A DNA stretch of 64,000 nt from Nansenia antarctica (taxonomy: Eukaryota; Chordata; Actinopteri; Argentiniformes; Microstomatidae), in assembly GCA_963989245.1 (NCBI GenBank), contig OZ022344.1, positions 66,545,950 through 66,609,949 on the forward strand, written 5' to 3'. Made by a program: the position numbers and the translations under genes. Below, piece after piece: positions 35,946 to 47,011 of this stretch. The notes under the pieces are model-generated. The model did not search any database. It was not told where the DNA came from and saw nothing but the letters and a program-made list of their open reading frames with translations. The first letter of the stretch is position 1, and each line of letters starts with the position of its first letter.

Positions 35946-36886
35946 CCGCCACACCGAAGATGTCTTTACAGAATGACTATATCTTTTTTACTTTTACAAT
36001 CTATACCTAAATCAATTGTTAAGTGAAAGGAATGAATGATTAGTTAGAATTATTCACTATATCATCATATACATTGATTTAAAACTTATGGAATCAATCA
36101 ATTGTTTTGGGAAACAGAAAATGAATGATCTGAATAATTAATTCAACTGATAAGTAATTAGTTAAATCAATGTGATACTGAAAAGTCATTCACAACATCA
36201 ATATATGCATTAACCTTTTAGATTCTTTCACCAGTATTCTGTAAAGCGGGCCTATTGGCTCCGCATGCTCTCTCTGTTGTTTGAAATGTGCTGGCCCCTG
36301 TTTCCCTCCCGTTTTCCGAGTAACCGTACCTTTAAACTTATTTGAAATACCCCGAGATCAATTCACTCTATCTCTATTTTTATCAATCCCAGTCTATGTG
36401 TATGGTTTTATCGTTATCTTTTAAGAGATGAGTACTGACATTTATCAAAACCCGCGCGTGTGTATTTGAAAAAAATGAATGTCAGGGGGAAAAAAGCCAA
36501 GACTGTAAGATTAATCTTCACAACACTGCTTTTCCACAATAATTATTATTCTCCACGACACAGCAATTCTCAAGATAATCTTATTCAAATACTTCTAAAA
36601 TGGCACATGCTTTTTACTAGGCCCTGTGTGTCTACTGAGTCTGCATCCATTCACACAAAGGAGAAAATTGGCGCCAATTCAGACATGCATTCACACAAAG
36701 AAAAAATAGCGCCCTTTCTATTCAAACCACGTTTTTCCTCCGTGCTTCCAAGTAATTTAACAATGCATATCTCTAAAATAGCGCTATTTTCTGCTCACTA
36801 GCACGGACTCTGCTCTTTCAAACTAGGAATTCCAATTCCATACCATTTGAATAGAGCTATCTCCTGAGCTTTTACACTCCACCAGA

Positions 36887-37213
36887 CTATTGCCTGATAC
36901 AAACCACAGTTATTAGCCCGCTAGAAAAACGTCTCCCCCTAGCTTGTGCTAATATCCTTGTTCTCAAAACAAGACTACAGCAGCTGTTCTCTGCTATACC
37001 ACAATAACCACACACACACGATAAAAATCGTACAATTAAAACACTTTTCTCAATACAGGTTTTATAACCCGGCTCTCTCTGACTAACCTCTACCCAGTTA
37101 TATATTAAAGAAGATCCGTTTAAAATATAGCTCATTCGATTTACACAGTCTAATTTGCACAGCTTCGCCTTGTACTTACTGTTCCCCTGAAGAGTTGCAA
37201 AACGACCGATCAT
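36887..37213 (-). CDS. leader ORF of the retrovirus, 108 aa, unknown
   Basis: Begins MIGRFATLQ 19 bases after the primer site and runs 108 codons. Its first 11 codons lie before a strong splice donor (ACA|GTAAGT at 37180/37179). It may be a small leader protein, or only the 5' exon that supplies the start codon for a spliced message. No known domain. Confidence 0.35.
   Translation of the reverse strand: MIGRFATLQGNSKYKAKLCKLDCVNRMSYILNGSSLIYNWVEVSQREPGYKTCIEKSVLIVRFLSCVCGYCGIAENSCCSLVLRTRILAQARGRRFSSGLITVVCIRQ
37171..37180 (-). promoter_or_regulatory. major splice donor in the leader
   Basis: ACA|GTAAGTACA on the element's strand, close to the vertebrate donor consensus and about 50 bases downstream of the primer site. 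It would serve env mRNA. Confidence 0.65.
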
Positions 37214-37231
37214 CCAGAGCTATTAAAAAGG

Positions 37232-37249
37232 GTCCCTTCGTGGTCGCCA
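37232..37249 (-). other. primer binding site, tRNA-Arg
   Basis: On the plus strand gtcccttcgtggtcgcca equals the 3' end of a vertebrate tRNA-Arg plus CCA. On the element's strand the site starts TGGCGACC four bases after the 5' LTR. Confidence 0.85.
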
Positions 37250-37253
37250 CTTA

Positions 37254-37744
37254 TGTCGAATATTTCTCTGTTTCAGTGATAAAAGAAGAGGTGAAAACTT
37301 CTGGCCCAGGTTTAAAAGTATTTATTCAAAAAAGGTCGGGTCTTCAGATTACGGGCACACTCAACAGTCACAACGAGATTCAAGGTAGTCAAGAGACAGA
37401 CCGCTCGAGCCTTGAGCACAGAGTTTTATAGCCTTCCTTCTAGGCCTCTGATTGGCCTAGACCCTCGGGGGCGTGCATGCGTGTGTGTGTGTGACTGCGC
37501 ATTGTGCGACAATTCGTGTGTGTGTGTCAGCGCATTGTGCGACAATTCGTGTGTGTGTGTCAGCGCATGCGCGACAACTGAAAAGATCTTCCCGAGATCT
37601 TTTGTATTGAAACAATAAAAGTATTTAACAAAGTGTATCCGAAGCAATAAAAATATACGTGTAATATGTGTAAAATATACGTGAATATATGTGTAAAATA
37701 TACGTGAATATAAGAAGGCTATTAATGTGTAAAAATATACTACA
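37254..37744 (-). repeat. 5' LTR
   Basis: Same 491 bases as 25048-25538, with no difference seen on reading. It drives transcription toward lower coordinates. Confidence 0.93.
37424..37429 (-). promoter_or_regulatory. LTR TATA box
   Basis: TATAAA within ggctataaaactctg on the element's strand, preceded about 25 bp upstream by ggccaatcag (CCAAT). A start site about 30 bp downstream is expected. Confidence 0.8.
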
Positions 37745-37861
37745 CATGCTTTCTTGTTTTTTTATGCTTCTCTGTTTTTTTTTCTTCTATTTTTTCTCTG
37801 TAGCACTTTGAGATTTGTTTCGAATGTAAAGTGCATTACAAATACATTTATTATTACTTAG

Positions 37862-39366
37862 GACCCATTTTACCAAGCTGATGGAGAAGAAATATGAAGA
37901 GACATCCCAGGAAGTGAAGATTGCAATAAAGGCCAACAAAAGCAAAATTGCTCTCACCACTGATGTGTGGACAAGTGTAGCCACTGAAGCATACCTCGGC
38001 ATCACATGTCATTACATCAAAGATGATTGGAAGATGGAGTCAATTTGCCTCACCACCATGCCACTGCATGACAGACACACTGCATCCAACATTGCAGAGT
38101 GGTTGGAGGAGGCAGTAGCCACCAGGTTTGAAATTCCTCCTAGCAAAATCATCGCCATTGTGCATGACAATGGAGCCAATGTTGTGGCGGCAGCTAACAT
38201 ACTGGAGGAGAAGCATGGGTGGATGTCCGTACGGTGCACTGGCCATACCTTGCAACTCGTGATCAATTCTGCATTGAAGCACCCAAGCATTGACAAAGCT
38301 ATTGGGGCTGCAAGGTGTCTGGTGGAGCATTTTAAAAGAAGCGAGCTAGCCTGCACTAAGCTAAGAGAGAAACAGCAACAAATGGCCGCACCTGAGCACA
38401 GGCTTGTCCAGGACATAAGCACAAGATGGAACAGCACGTTCTACATGATAAGCCGACTGCTTGAGCAAAGGTGGCCTGTCACAGCAACGCTGTCGGGCTC
38501 ATCTGTCACTCAGAGGGGCAAAAGGTACCTGGATTTGAAACCAGAACAGTGGAACCTGCTGGGAGAGCTTTCCACAGCCCTTGAGCCTTTTGAATGCGCC
38601 ACAGTTTTCATGAGTGGGGAGAAGTACATCACCATCTCTGCAGTACCTCCACTTGTGAAGGGGTTGTTGAAGTCCACCCAGAGTGCAACCATCGAGTCAG
38701 CTCCGGTGCAGGCTTTCCAACGCACTGCTACAGAGCAGCTCCAACAGCGATGGCAGAGGGAGACTTCTTTCTCAGACAAGGCACCAAACACAGTGATCCT
38801 CTCCACTGCCCTGGACCCGAGGTTCAAGAGACTTACGTTTTTAACACCTGAAGAAGTCCTGAATGTGCAAAGCAAAGTCCAAACACTGGCACTCTTAGTG
38901 AGAAGGGAGATGATGGATGAGAAGCAGCAGCAGCAGCAGCAGCAGCATGACAGTCTCAGCGACCAAACCCTTGCCTCCTCCACCACCAGTTCTACTACAG
39001 CTGCTGAACCTAAAAATGTCTCTTTACTTGACTCACTCCTCGATTCTGAAACCAGCAGTGAAGGAGAGTAGAGAGCGGGAAAATGAAGATCTCACCAGCC
39101 AAGTGAGGAATGAAGTCCTCGCATACTTTGGAGAGAAATCCCTTGCCAAGGAACAAAGTCCATTACATTGGTGGAAGGCTAACCAGGATAGATATCCCAC
39201 CTTGGCTATGCTAGCAAAGTCCTACTTATGCATCCCTGGCACCTCAACACCATCTGAGCGGCTTTTCTCCGCAGCAGGCAACATAGCTTCCAAGAAGAGA
39301 GCTAGTCTTAGCCAGGAGCATGTGGACATGCTAACCTTTCTGCATTGCAATGCAAAGTTCCTGTAG
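37862..39366 (+). pseudogene. element A hAT transposase, core and C-terminus, frameshifted
   Basis: The main frame runs from the THFTKLMEKKYEE block through ALTTDVWTSVATEAY (RNase-H-like core, first Asp), VHDNGANVV (second Asp), DISTRWNSTFYMI and a poly-Gln stretch to a stop at 39071. The C-terminal dimerisation part (HWWKANQDRYP, GTSTPSERLFSAAGN) continues in another frame to 39366, so one base has been gained or lost near 39064. With the broken second exon at 24.4 kb, the gene cannot make a full transposase. Confidence 0.82.
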
Positions 39367-39778
39367 AAAGAGGAGAGTGGATTAGACAGACTTGAGGTTC
39401 AAGTTGTGCAGTTGATTGTTGAAATTGTTTGTTGAAAGCACTTTGAAAACCACTGAGACACAAGAACACTTTATTATTATTATTATTTTATTTTTTAGCA
39501 TTTTCTTGTTCTAGCTAGAGTTCAACTACGTTCAACTACTTTTATTGAAACAATCTAGGTTGTTAAACCTATTTGATGTAGCAAAGCCTTTTTTATTTAT
39601 ATTTATTCTTTTTTATTAATACTTATTCATTTTGCACATGTATATGTATAGGCCTGGCCGATTTCGAAAACATAAAATAAAAATGTCAAAAGAAATCTGT
39701 TTTCATTTTTATCCGATTAATCGAAAAAAGAATCGGCAGATTAATCGATTATTAAAATAATCGTTAGTTGCAGCCCTA
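39367..39778. other. 3' end of element A
   Basis: AT-rich 3' UTR-like sequence with an (att)n run, ending in the inverted terminal repeat (ttgcagcccta). Confidence 0.6.
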
Positions 39779-40100
39779 GTGCCGACTAGGGAAGGACGGT
39801 TTTTCGGTTATACCGAAAACCGGGGTTTATAAAAATAGAAACGTTTTTTTATCAAAACCGTCTGAAACCGTTTTTTATTTATATATATATTTTTTTTTTT
39901 TCAACATTTTATCAAAATATCATAGATTGCTATATAATACATGCCTAGAGTGTGTACAAAAGTGTGTGGTTGAAGATGCTATAAAAGTGATTTTGTAAAC
40001 ACTATAACTTTGTTATAACTTGTCAAATAAATGACATGTCTAAAAAGACGGGTCACGTGACAGCTTCTCTTCAGAGCAGAGAGTGAGGAGAAAAAAAACA

Positions 40101-42109
40101 ATGGCTAGCGTGAACGAGTTGGTGTTCAAGAAAAACACGACTTCTGTTGTATGGACTCATTTTGGTTTCGTACCAAATGACACAGGTGAGCCAGCAAACG
40201 TGGACAAGGCAGTGTGTCGACACTGCATGAATAAGGTGGTAGCCAAAGATGGCAATACTTCGAATTTACGTCTCCATCTAAAAACAAATCACCCGCTTAT
40301 TGCTGCAAGGATGGTCTCGTGTTCACAGGCCGACGCTGCTCAAGCAGGCCCATCCACGCGACCTACCACTTCACTGGTACAGCCCAAAATAATGGGTGCG
40401 TTCGCAGGGAAAGGCAAATATAAAAAGGACAGTATGCGATGGAAAACCTGCACTGTTGCTGTGACCAGGTATTTGGCTAAAGAAATGGTCTCTTTTCAGA
40501 CGGTGGATAAGACATCGTTTAAGGCCATGATACAAACTCTGGACCCCCAGTACGAGCTGCCTGGACGGAAATATTTTTCTAAAACGGCCATTCCGGAGCG
40601 TTATAATAAAGTTAAGCAGGAGGTTCACGTGCTGCTGTCGGGGGCAGACAGTTATTCATTGACGACAGATATGTGGTTGTCAGTCAACATGACACCATAT
40701 ATGTCGTTGACGTATCATACAATTACACCCGAGTGGAAACTGGAGTCGAAATGCCTTCAGACCACGTACTTTCCCGAGAGCCACACAGCGGTCACTGGAC
40801 GAGAACAAACTCTCGGCAATAACCACGGACAATGCTGCCAACATTGCTGCCGCAATCAGGTCCCTGCATTGGCCGTGGCTTAACTGTTTCGGCCACAACC
40901 TTAACCTGGCTGTGACAAACGCAGTGCAGGACCAAAGACGGACGACAGACCGTGCCCTTGGACTCTGCCGGGAAATCAACGGGGCATTTTCACACAGCTG
41001 GCACCGTAAGAAAGAGCTGCACAAAAAACAGCTGGAATTAGGACTCCCAGAGCATAGTCTCATAACGGTAAGCCAGCATACACCAATTTATTACAGGCCT
41101 AATGTGGTGCAGAATGACTAATAAATAATCTTACAGGTTTGTTGTTCATTATTGCCTACTTCTTAAATCATTGTAATTAATTAAGTAATGAATTAAATTT
41201 AAAATGTTTTTTTAATCGACAGGATTGCGCTACTCGCTGGGGTTCTAAACTCGCAATGGTTGAGCGCATCCTGGAGCAAGCACAGGCGATCAGGCACGTC
41301 CTGTCTGATGACAGAAGGTGCCACCTCCAACTTTCATGGCAGGACACTGATGTCCTGCAGGCTGTGCAGGCTGCTCTCAAGCCAGTCAGTAATTTTACTG
41401 ACATTTTGTCTGGAGAGAACTGTCACCAGTTCCTCTCTCCTACCCATGCTCCAGCTCTGCAGGGACGATGTGTTGGCTGTGTCAGATGAGGATGTCCAGT
41501 TGACAAAGTCCATAAAGGCTGGAATTCTTATTAAGCTTCAGGCCAGGTATGAAGGTGATGCGGTGCGCGAGCTGATGCGCAAATGCACCTTCCTTGACGC
41601 TCTGTACCGTGGAGGATACGAGAGGGATGACACTGCTCTGGGTGAGACAAAGTCCGCGTTAGAGACCGAGATGGTGAGACTGGAGAGGCAAGGAGGTGCA
41701 GCAGCCGGTTCAGTGACCATCAGAGTGGAGGATGAAGAAGGAGAGAGAGATGCGCAGCCTGTACCCCCGAAAAAGAAGAAGACTTTGGGCAGTCTGCTGC
41801 AAAAGAAAGTTCGGGCTGCGGCAGGTCCCCACGTCACCACAGAGGAGCGAGCAGAAGCAGAGATGACTGCCTATTGTCGCGAGCCTGTGGTTGACGGGGA
41901 CGAAGACCCTCTTCTGTGGTGGCAATCAAATGGAGCCCGCCGTTTTCCACTGATGTCGCGGGTGGCCCGAAAATATTTGTGCGTGTGTGCCACAAGTTCA
42001 CCTTCAGAGCGGGTGTTCAGCGCAGCAGGCAAAATTGTAAGTCCGTTCCGAGCGTAGCTGAATCCTGAAAAGGTGAACATGCTCGTGTTTCTTGCGAAGA
42101 ACCTCGATT
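40101..42109 (+). pseudogene. element B hAT transposase, several lesions
   Basis: ATG 40101 opens with a BED finger (VWTHFGF, CRHCMNK, HLKTNHP), then the core block SLTTDMWLSVNM. Near 40795 a deletion shifts the frame; the D-containing block ITTDNAANIAAA continues in the second frame to a GTAAGC donor at about 41069. The next exon (41224 on) starts DCATRWGSKL. Another shift lies near 41420, and the frame then runs through PLLWWQSNGARRFP and SSPSERVFSAAGK to a nonsense TAG at 42055, with LNPEKVNMLVFLAKNLD just past it. The copy is inactive. Confidence 0.8.
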
Positions 42110-42219
42110 AACTGACTATTTAATGGCCTTTAATAGCTTTTATGCTCATTTTTTGTTACTGCCGGTTTTTGTTATTTAGTTATTAGCCATAGGTTGTGAA
42201 TTAGAATTAGAATGAATGT

Positions 42220-42480
42220 GATCAGTGATATCTTTGCACAATTGTTTTACCTGCTTGCACTCAATTTGCACTCGTTTGTATTTATATTTATAGATGTTGT
42301 TATTTACGTTTGCTATTCTATTCTATATTATTATTATTATTTAATAAGCCGTTGTGAATTAGAATTAATGTGATCCGTGATGTCTTTGCACAATTGTTTT
42401 ACCTGCTTGCACTCAATTTGCACTCGTTTGTATTTATATTTATAGATGTTTTTGTTTACGTTTTCTATTCTATTGTATAT
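42220..42480. repeat. direct duplication, unit about 145 bp
   Basis: The stretch with gatatctttgcacaattgtt and gcactcaatttgcactcg near 42225-42310 recurs at 42372-42460. It lies in the 3' part of element B. Confidence 0.75.
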
Positions 42481-43660
42481 TCTATGTTGTTCAAAGAATA
42501 AAACTGGAACATGTCACATGTTTGTCGAGTGTGAAAATAACAATGATACAGTCTGAATCTGCCGCGCAATGAGTGAGAGGTTTGGTCAGTTGTGAAGAAT
42601 AACTGAGGATTAATATCTAATTGGGATTATATTTAAGGGTAACGAATCACTCTATGGGAAAGATAGTTGCCTTCAGTTATTGGTAGATAGGAAAGGTTTT
42701 TTACAATTACTCGCTTACATTTAATAAGATCATTTTCGCTGCTCTCTGTAAAGCGCATTGGGTCACTTTTGTGAGAAATGCGCTATAGAAATACAATGTG
42801 ATTTGATTTGATATCAATCAATCAATCAAACTTTATTTATGTTCTATAGCACAAATCATGCATTGAATGTAACTCCAAGTGCAGTATTTACTAAACCACA
42901 ATATAATAAAACAAGAGCTATACGGATCAAGAGTGTTTGTGCACAGCGCCACTGTGTGTGAAGGCGCTACTGAAAGTGATGATAGAACGCATGTCTCAGA
43001 AGATACGCGGTCACTTAGTGACGCAAAGGTAGTTCTGTATTTATCTCTATCTGTATTAGTACATTTATTTTGAAAGCTCTATTTTGACAGCTCTACCATG
43101 GGCACTTTTATTTTGATGGGGCATTCTTTGTTGATTGACTTACGACAGTTCAGGACGAGTCAGTCTCGCGGCATGTGGTTTTTATGAAAAGCTTTAAGTA
43201 TGTTCACTGCATAATTCTAAGTCTAATATTTCTGTGATTATTGAGCAGTATTCAAATATTTAAATACATTGAGAAGCAGCTGAAACTTTGTCTAAGAACC
43301 AAGATATTGAGAAAGCAGTTCATTCAATGAAGACGCTGTTCCAAGAGATGATCTTCCGTGCAGGCGTGCACCCTGGATCAGCGGAGCTGGTGTGTTAAGT
43401 GTTCATGTGTTTTCATGTATGGTGTAGCTTACAAAAGTCTGCCTTTCCACTTATATTTGTGAAACTAAGTAGCCTAAATGTGTTGCGACTGTGCTTACGG
43501 TGTTTTAATGGTGTTCGACATGAGTGTATTGTAGCAGTAGGGCTCAATTATTTGAAATTGGCGCTCTTTTTTTTTTTTCGGTTAACCGGAAAACCCCGGT
43601 TTTAGTCTTTGACGGTTTTTCGGTTTCAATAATTGGAAACCGTCCATCCCTAGTGCCGAC

Positions 43661-44400
43661 ACCATCCTGCTCTCTCTCCTTCTCTCCCTCCCTATCCTCC
43701 TCTCTCCCTTTTACTGTCAACCAAAAGGTAAACAAAACAGCCAGAGTATTTATAATCTGCTGTGGGCAATCCAGTCAGATAATGTCATTTTGACTTTACT
43801 CTCTCACCTGAAAAAAATGTGTATGTCCAACTATAAAAAACAGACATTTCCAATGCTTCAATCAACTGTCCATGTACTGTAAATATGCCATTATGGTATT
43901 ACCATGAAGCCCAACTCTAGCAGAATAAGAAAGATAGTATATCTACTTTAAGTAAAATAATAAAGTGCCTCCAGTTAGCTCTTTAGCTGGCAAGTGTGCA
44001 AGGAGACTAGCTCATCTCATCAACTCTGAGCTAGCTAGCTTGCTAGTTCTTTGACACTATTTACACTATGGAACTATAGTCTGACACTTTCTAGTCACGA
44101 TAATAACGACCAATTTTAACCAACTTTCTCTGTCAGAACACTCAGCAATTACATTTGCTAACGTTTCAACTTGCTTACTTTCAATCTGCAGACATCACAG
44201 CCGGCAAAAACTCTCGCGTCTCGCGCGCACACTTGCGCAAAATCTTGTATTATTCTCCAGCGCTGGCACAGCGCGAAGTGTGTGTCTGGCTATGCGAGAC
44301 TACGGCGGACTAACGTTACCAACAAGCCTATGGGCTTGGGAAACAAGCACCCGGCTCCCTCAGTTTGAGGCACCACGTCCCATAAGGCTTCCCGTCACTA
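43661..44400. other. spacer between hAT insertions, nothing identified
   Basis: Continues the sequence interrupted at 20319. It has CT-rich and AT-rich parts, with no supported gene. Confidence 0.4.
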
Positions 44401-44408
44401 CTCTCCTC

Positions 44409-45518
44409 CAGGGGCGGATTTAGGATTGTAGGAGATCCGGGGCTTAGCCCAGAGGGATAATATAATGTGAAAAATTTGCCATAAAAAAAGTTTGCCTTAA
44501 AAAAAAAAAAAAATGTTGCCTTCAAAAAAATTGCCTTCAACCTTCAACTTACCACCACCTTAAAGCGGACAAAAGAGACTGGCACTGGAGAACACATATA
44601 CATTCACACCCTTTAATGAAGCAAACTAATTGTGGTGGTTCTGGGCACAGAGGGAGGTCAGCACACGTAGCTCCCCCTGCAGGCCAGAACGCGCCATGTC
44701 CCCCACACTAATGCCTTAACTCACTCAAATACAGTCAGCAGCTGGTTGAAGTGATTTCAGATCACTGATCCAGGGAACATGCCTCACATCCATTGAAAGA
44801 AGAACATATAAAACAAAAGGGGTATTAAGACTGACCATATCATGATATATAATGTAATAAGGGCATACTTAATGTGGTTACTCCATGTTTACTAGCTGTA
44901 ACATTAACGTTACATCATTATTTTTCACTTGTTACTCAGTCAACCAGAGCAGATATCAAAGACTATCAGCCTGTTATTCACTTTATTTGTATAAGTATTA
45001 TCCTTTGTTTGATTTCTTACCATGTACCGTAACAGTACCTTGCTATGTTTCATTTTCATTATAACATAACGTTATGTTATGATAGCCAGCTAGCATTAGC
45101 AAACCGGAAAAGTAGTGTCAGTGAGTCAGTCACCTTTCTAATAAGATTCACAAACCTGAAACATCATCTATGTCATCACTGCTGGTGACGTCATTGTTGT
45201 CAGCTGCTGATACGGCTGCTGCAACAGTTCTTGGCGATTGTTTTTTTGAAAAAAACTTTGGGATATCCATGCTTACAAAGTCAGGCACTGATTGAGAGGC
45301 ACTGATTGAGATCACTTCTTCTTCAGGGCAGGGCAGGCTACGCAGTACGCAGGCTAATGTCGCGCAGCTGCTGCCTCTCTGTTGGACTCCGGTACTGCAC
45401 GTTACTCACGATTTTTATTTATTTTTTTTTATTTTTTTTTGGAAAGTAAAACATTCGGGGCTTTTCAGAAAACATCCGGGGCTTGAGCCCCAGTAGCCAC
45501 CCCCTAGCGCCGCCACTG
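44409..45518. mobile_element. short hAT element G (deletion derivative)
   Basis: Ends caggggcggatttaggat and, reversed, cagtggcggcgctagggg. The 8-bp duplication ctctcctc is exact (44401-44408 and 45519-45526). It shares most of its length with element H (56046-57112) in the opposite orientation. It retains only the first exon of a transposase. Confidence 0.9.
45156..45270 (-). pseudogene. first exon of a hAT transposase in element G
   Basis: ATG at 45270 reads MDIPKFFSKK, then TVAAAVSAADNN and SSDDIDDVS, and ends at a GTTTGT donor after 115 bases. The matching exon in element H is also 115 bases. There is no catalytic core, so the element depends on an unseen autonomous relative. Confidence 0.65.
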
Positions 45519-45526
45519 CTCTCCTC

Positions 45527-45860
45527 TATTCATGCCCAGAGCCATTTATTCCTTACTCCTCGTTCTAGTATAGCTGTGTCTTCGCCAGGTTTAAGAAACT
45601 TGGCTTCCATTTTAATAGACTCTTACTAAAGTTAGCGAGATAGCGGGCTGCTAAAAGCGAACGTCTCTACAAGCCAACATTACACTCATTCAAACTTCTT
45701 AAGGCCCGCCCCCCTACTCTGCCTCCGATTGGCTAGAAGTCGTTGGTTGGCTTGAGCAATGTGATACCATTGGTAGGCGGAACTGTCTCTTTGCTGAAGA
45801 TGACTCTTTAAATTACGATGTAAACAAATAGCATGTGATTTTTTTATTTATTTTTTGCTC
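45527..45860. other. spacer, nothing firm
   Basis: Contains a CpG- and G/C-rich stretch (45700-45780). At 45880-45914 the sequence ccgcgccggaaatctggcac followed by tttaagccctg looks like the right end of another hAT element (reversed cagggcttaaag), with no partner found. Confidence 0.35.
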
Positions 45861-45914
45861 AAAATTCCCCCGCGCCGGAAATCTGGCACCGTGCCGGAGA
45901 ACTTTAAGCCCTGC

Positions 45915-46136
45915 ATTAAGGACAACTTCCTAAATGCTGAACAACTGGCTGGTAGAATACATGCTTTTGACTATGGTTACAATCAACAGCGAAATCGTCC
46001 GCCAAGAGTGAAGTTGTTTGATGGAAGTAATGATTTGGGGTTGAATGCCATACAGTCTTGGTGCTTATTACGCAATATGCCTTTGCTATTTTGTGATTTG
46101 ATAGTACAGACAGATGATAAGTACTGGCATCTGTAA
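45915..46136 (+). pseudogene. transposase fragment, middle part, plus strand
   Basis: Reads AGRIHAFDYGYNQQRNRPPR then LNAIQSWCLLRNMPLLF and DDKYWHL. The last motif aligns with the start of the transposase at 63997 (WQLVLQLRQ), so this is the segment just before it. It is truncated on both sides. Confidence 0.6.
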
Positions 46137-46139
46137 AAC

Positions 46140-46364
46140 ATTACACTGACATTGGCCAAAAAACGTTTCGAAGTCGTCATAAAACAGCTGAATCTGCAAG
46201 GCATCTTTTTCTACAGAAAATAGGGGACTTTCTTTCAAATAGGTGGCATCTCTTAAATCTGCATACACACCTTCCTTGTGAATGTGCCTGGGCTTGAACA
46301 TGTCTGCAAGTTCTGGGTTTTGAAAAATGTTCTTCAGTGTTTCCAAAATGGGAACATATACGAC
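46140..46364 (-). pseudogene. transposase fragment, N-terminal half, minus strand
   Basis: Near-identical in translation to the plus-strand copy at about 12683-12880 (VPILETLKN, ADMFKPRHIHKEGVYADLRD, FYDDFET). It faces the fragment at 45915-46136, so the original element was rearranged by inversion. It is cut off exactly where the 39-bp repeat (46366-46404) begins. Confidence 0.75.
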
Positions 46365-46365
46365 A

Positions 46366-46404
46366 GCAACGTAGAGCCGAAAGGGCGAAACACCGGGCGC
46401 TAAG
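46366..46404 (+). repeat. 39-bp exact repeat, copy 2
   Basis: Identical to 11971-12009. It abuts the broken end of the minus-strand transposase fragment. Confidence 0.9.
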
Positions 46405-46861
46405 TGTTCCATGAACTGTGGATATTACTGTGTTGAGTTATTATTCACACATTATATTAATTATATTATATTTCACTTCTTCCAGGCAAGTAACCGTGAA
46501 CTGATCGTATATGCCTAATAAGCATATTTGAACTTGTTAACTTAGCATGACAAACAAAACACTGCATAATGGAGGAGAAATTCAAGCACTAATGAAGCAA
46601 CCTTGCCCTAACTTCAGCAACACGAGGACTCTCTTTGACTACCAACATCAATGTTATACACAGTGGTCTGGATGAACAGGTACATGTTGTGGAGCATGGT
46701 GTTGTATGATGTGCCAAACACAAAATGGGCCTTGAATAGTTCATCAAAAGCACCAAGAGAAGAGGTTGACCTGCAAGGTATGGCATTCTTGTCGAGAATG
46801 ATGAAGAACTGGTGGATTGCATTCTTCTTAACGCCAACAGCCAGGAGATAGGGTTGAGTGG

Positions 46862-47011
46862 ATCAAGGACCCCAATTGAAATAAGCCAGTGGCTTTCTTG
46901 GGTTTTTATCCTGTTAGTTGACCTTGTATGTAATATGTACTTTCATGTACCTACTTCTGCAAATCTTCGAATAAAGTTTTCAATCAATCAATCAATTTCA
47001 ATCAATCAAAG
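46862..47011 (-). mobile_element. small retroelement insertion in an exon
   Basis: A (ttgattga)-type run followed by aaaactttattcgaagattt splits the exon between TTST and QPYLLAVGVKKN. It resembles the 3' end of a fish non-LTR element. Confidence 0.6.

Larger units (their letters stand above)
34791..37231 (-). other. long retroviral leader, 2.4 kb
   Basis: This is several times longer than the usual few hundred bases. It is AT-rich, with two tandem families: about 55-bp units with aaggaaatcgacttg (35285-35440) and about 46-50-bp units with accagagggcagtaa (35690-35945). One sense ORF of 108 codons starts at ATG 37213. The packaging signal probably lies here. Confidence 0.7.
25048..37744 (-). 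mobile_element. endogenous retrovirus, 12.7 kb, minus strand
   Basis: Two 491-bp LTRs, identical by eye, flank gag, pol and env, each in a single open frame. There is a 4-bp target duplication catg (25044-25047 and 37745-37748). The LTRs end TG...CA. The primer site matches the 3' end of tRNA-Arg. The stop between gag and pol is an in-frame amber, as in gamma- and epsilon-like viruses, and Env has a CX6CC motif. LTR identity suggests recent insertion. Unusual parts are a 2.4-kb leader, a 2H-like segment in Pol and an Ig-like segment in Env. It sits antisense inside element A. Confidence 0.95.
20328..39778. mobile_element. hAT element A (composite, host of C, D and the retrovirus)
   Basis: Left end tagggctgcaacaacgaatc; right end reversed tagggctgcaactaacgatt. 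It is flanked by the 8-bp duplication gtgccgac (20320-20327 and 39779-39786). Without its insertions it would be about 3.5 kb. It encodes a BED-finger hAT transposase on the plus strand in at least three pieces. Confidence 0.9.
39787..43652. mobile_element. hAT element B, 3.9 kb, adjacent to A
   Basis: Ends tagggaaggacggtttttcg and, reversed, tagggatggacggtttcc. It is flanked by gtgccgac on both sides (39779-39786 and 43653-43660), the same 8 bp that flank element A. It carries one broken transposase gene. Confidence 0.9.

Noticed and set aside
38012..38986. Minus-strand frames opposite element A transposase
   Set aside because: Shadow frames of the plus-strand hAT coding sequence.
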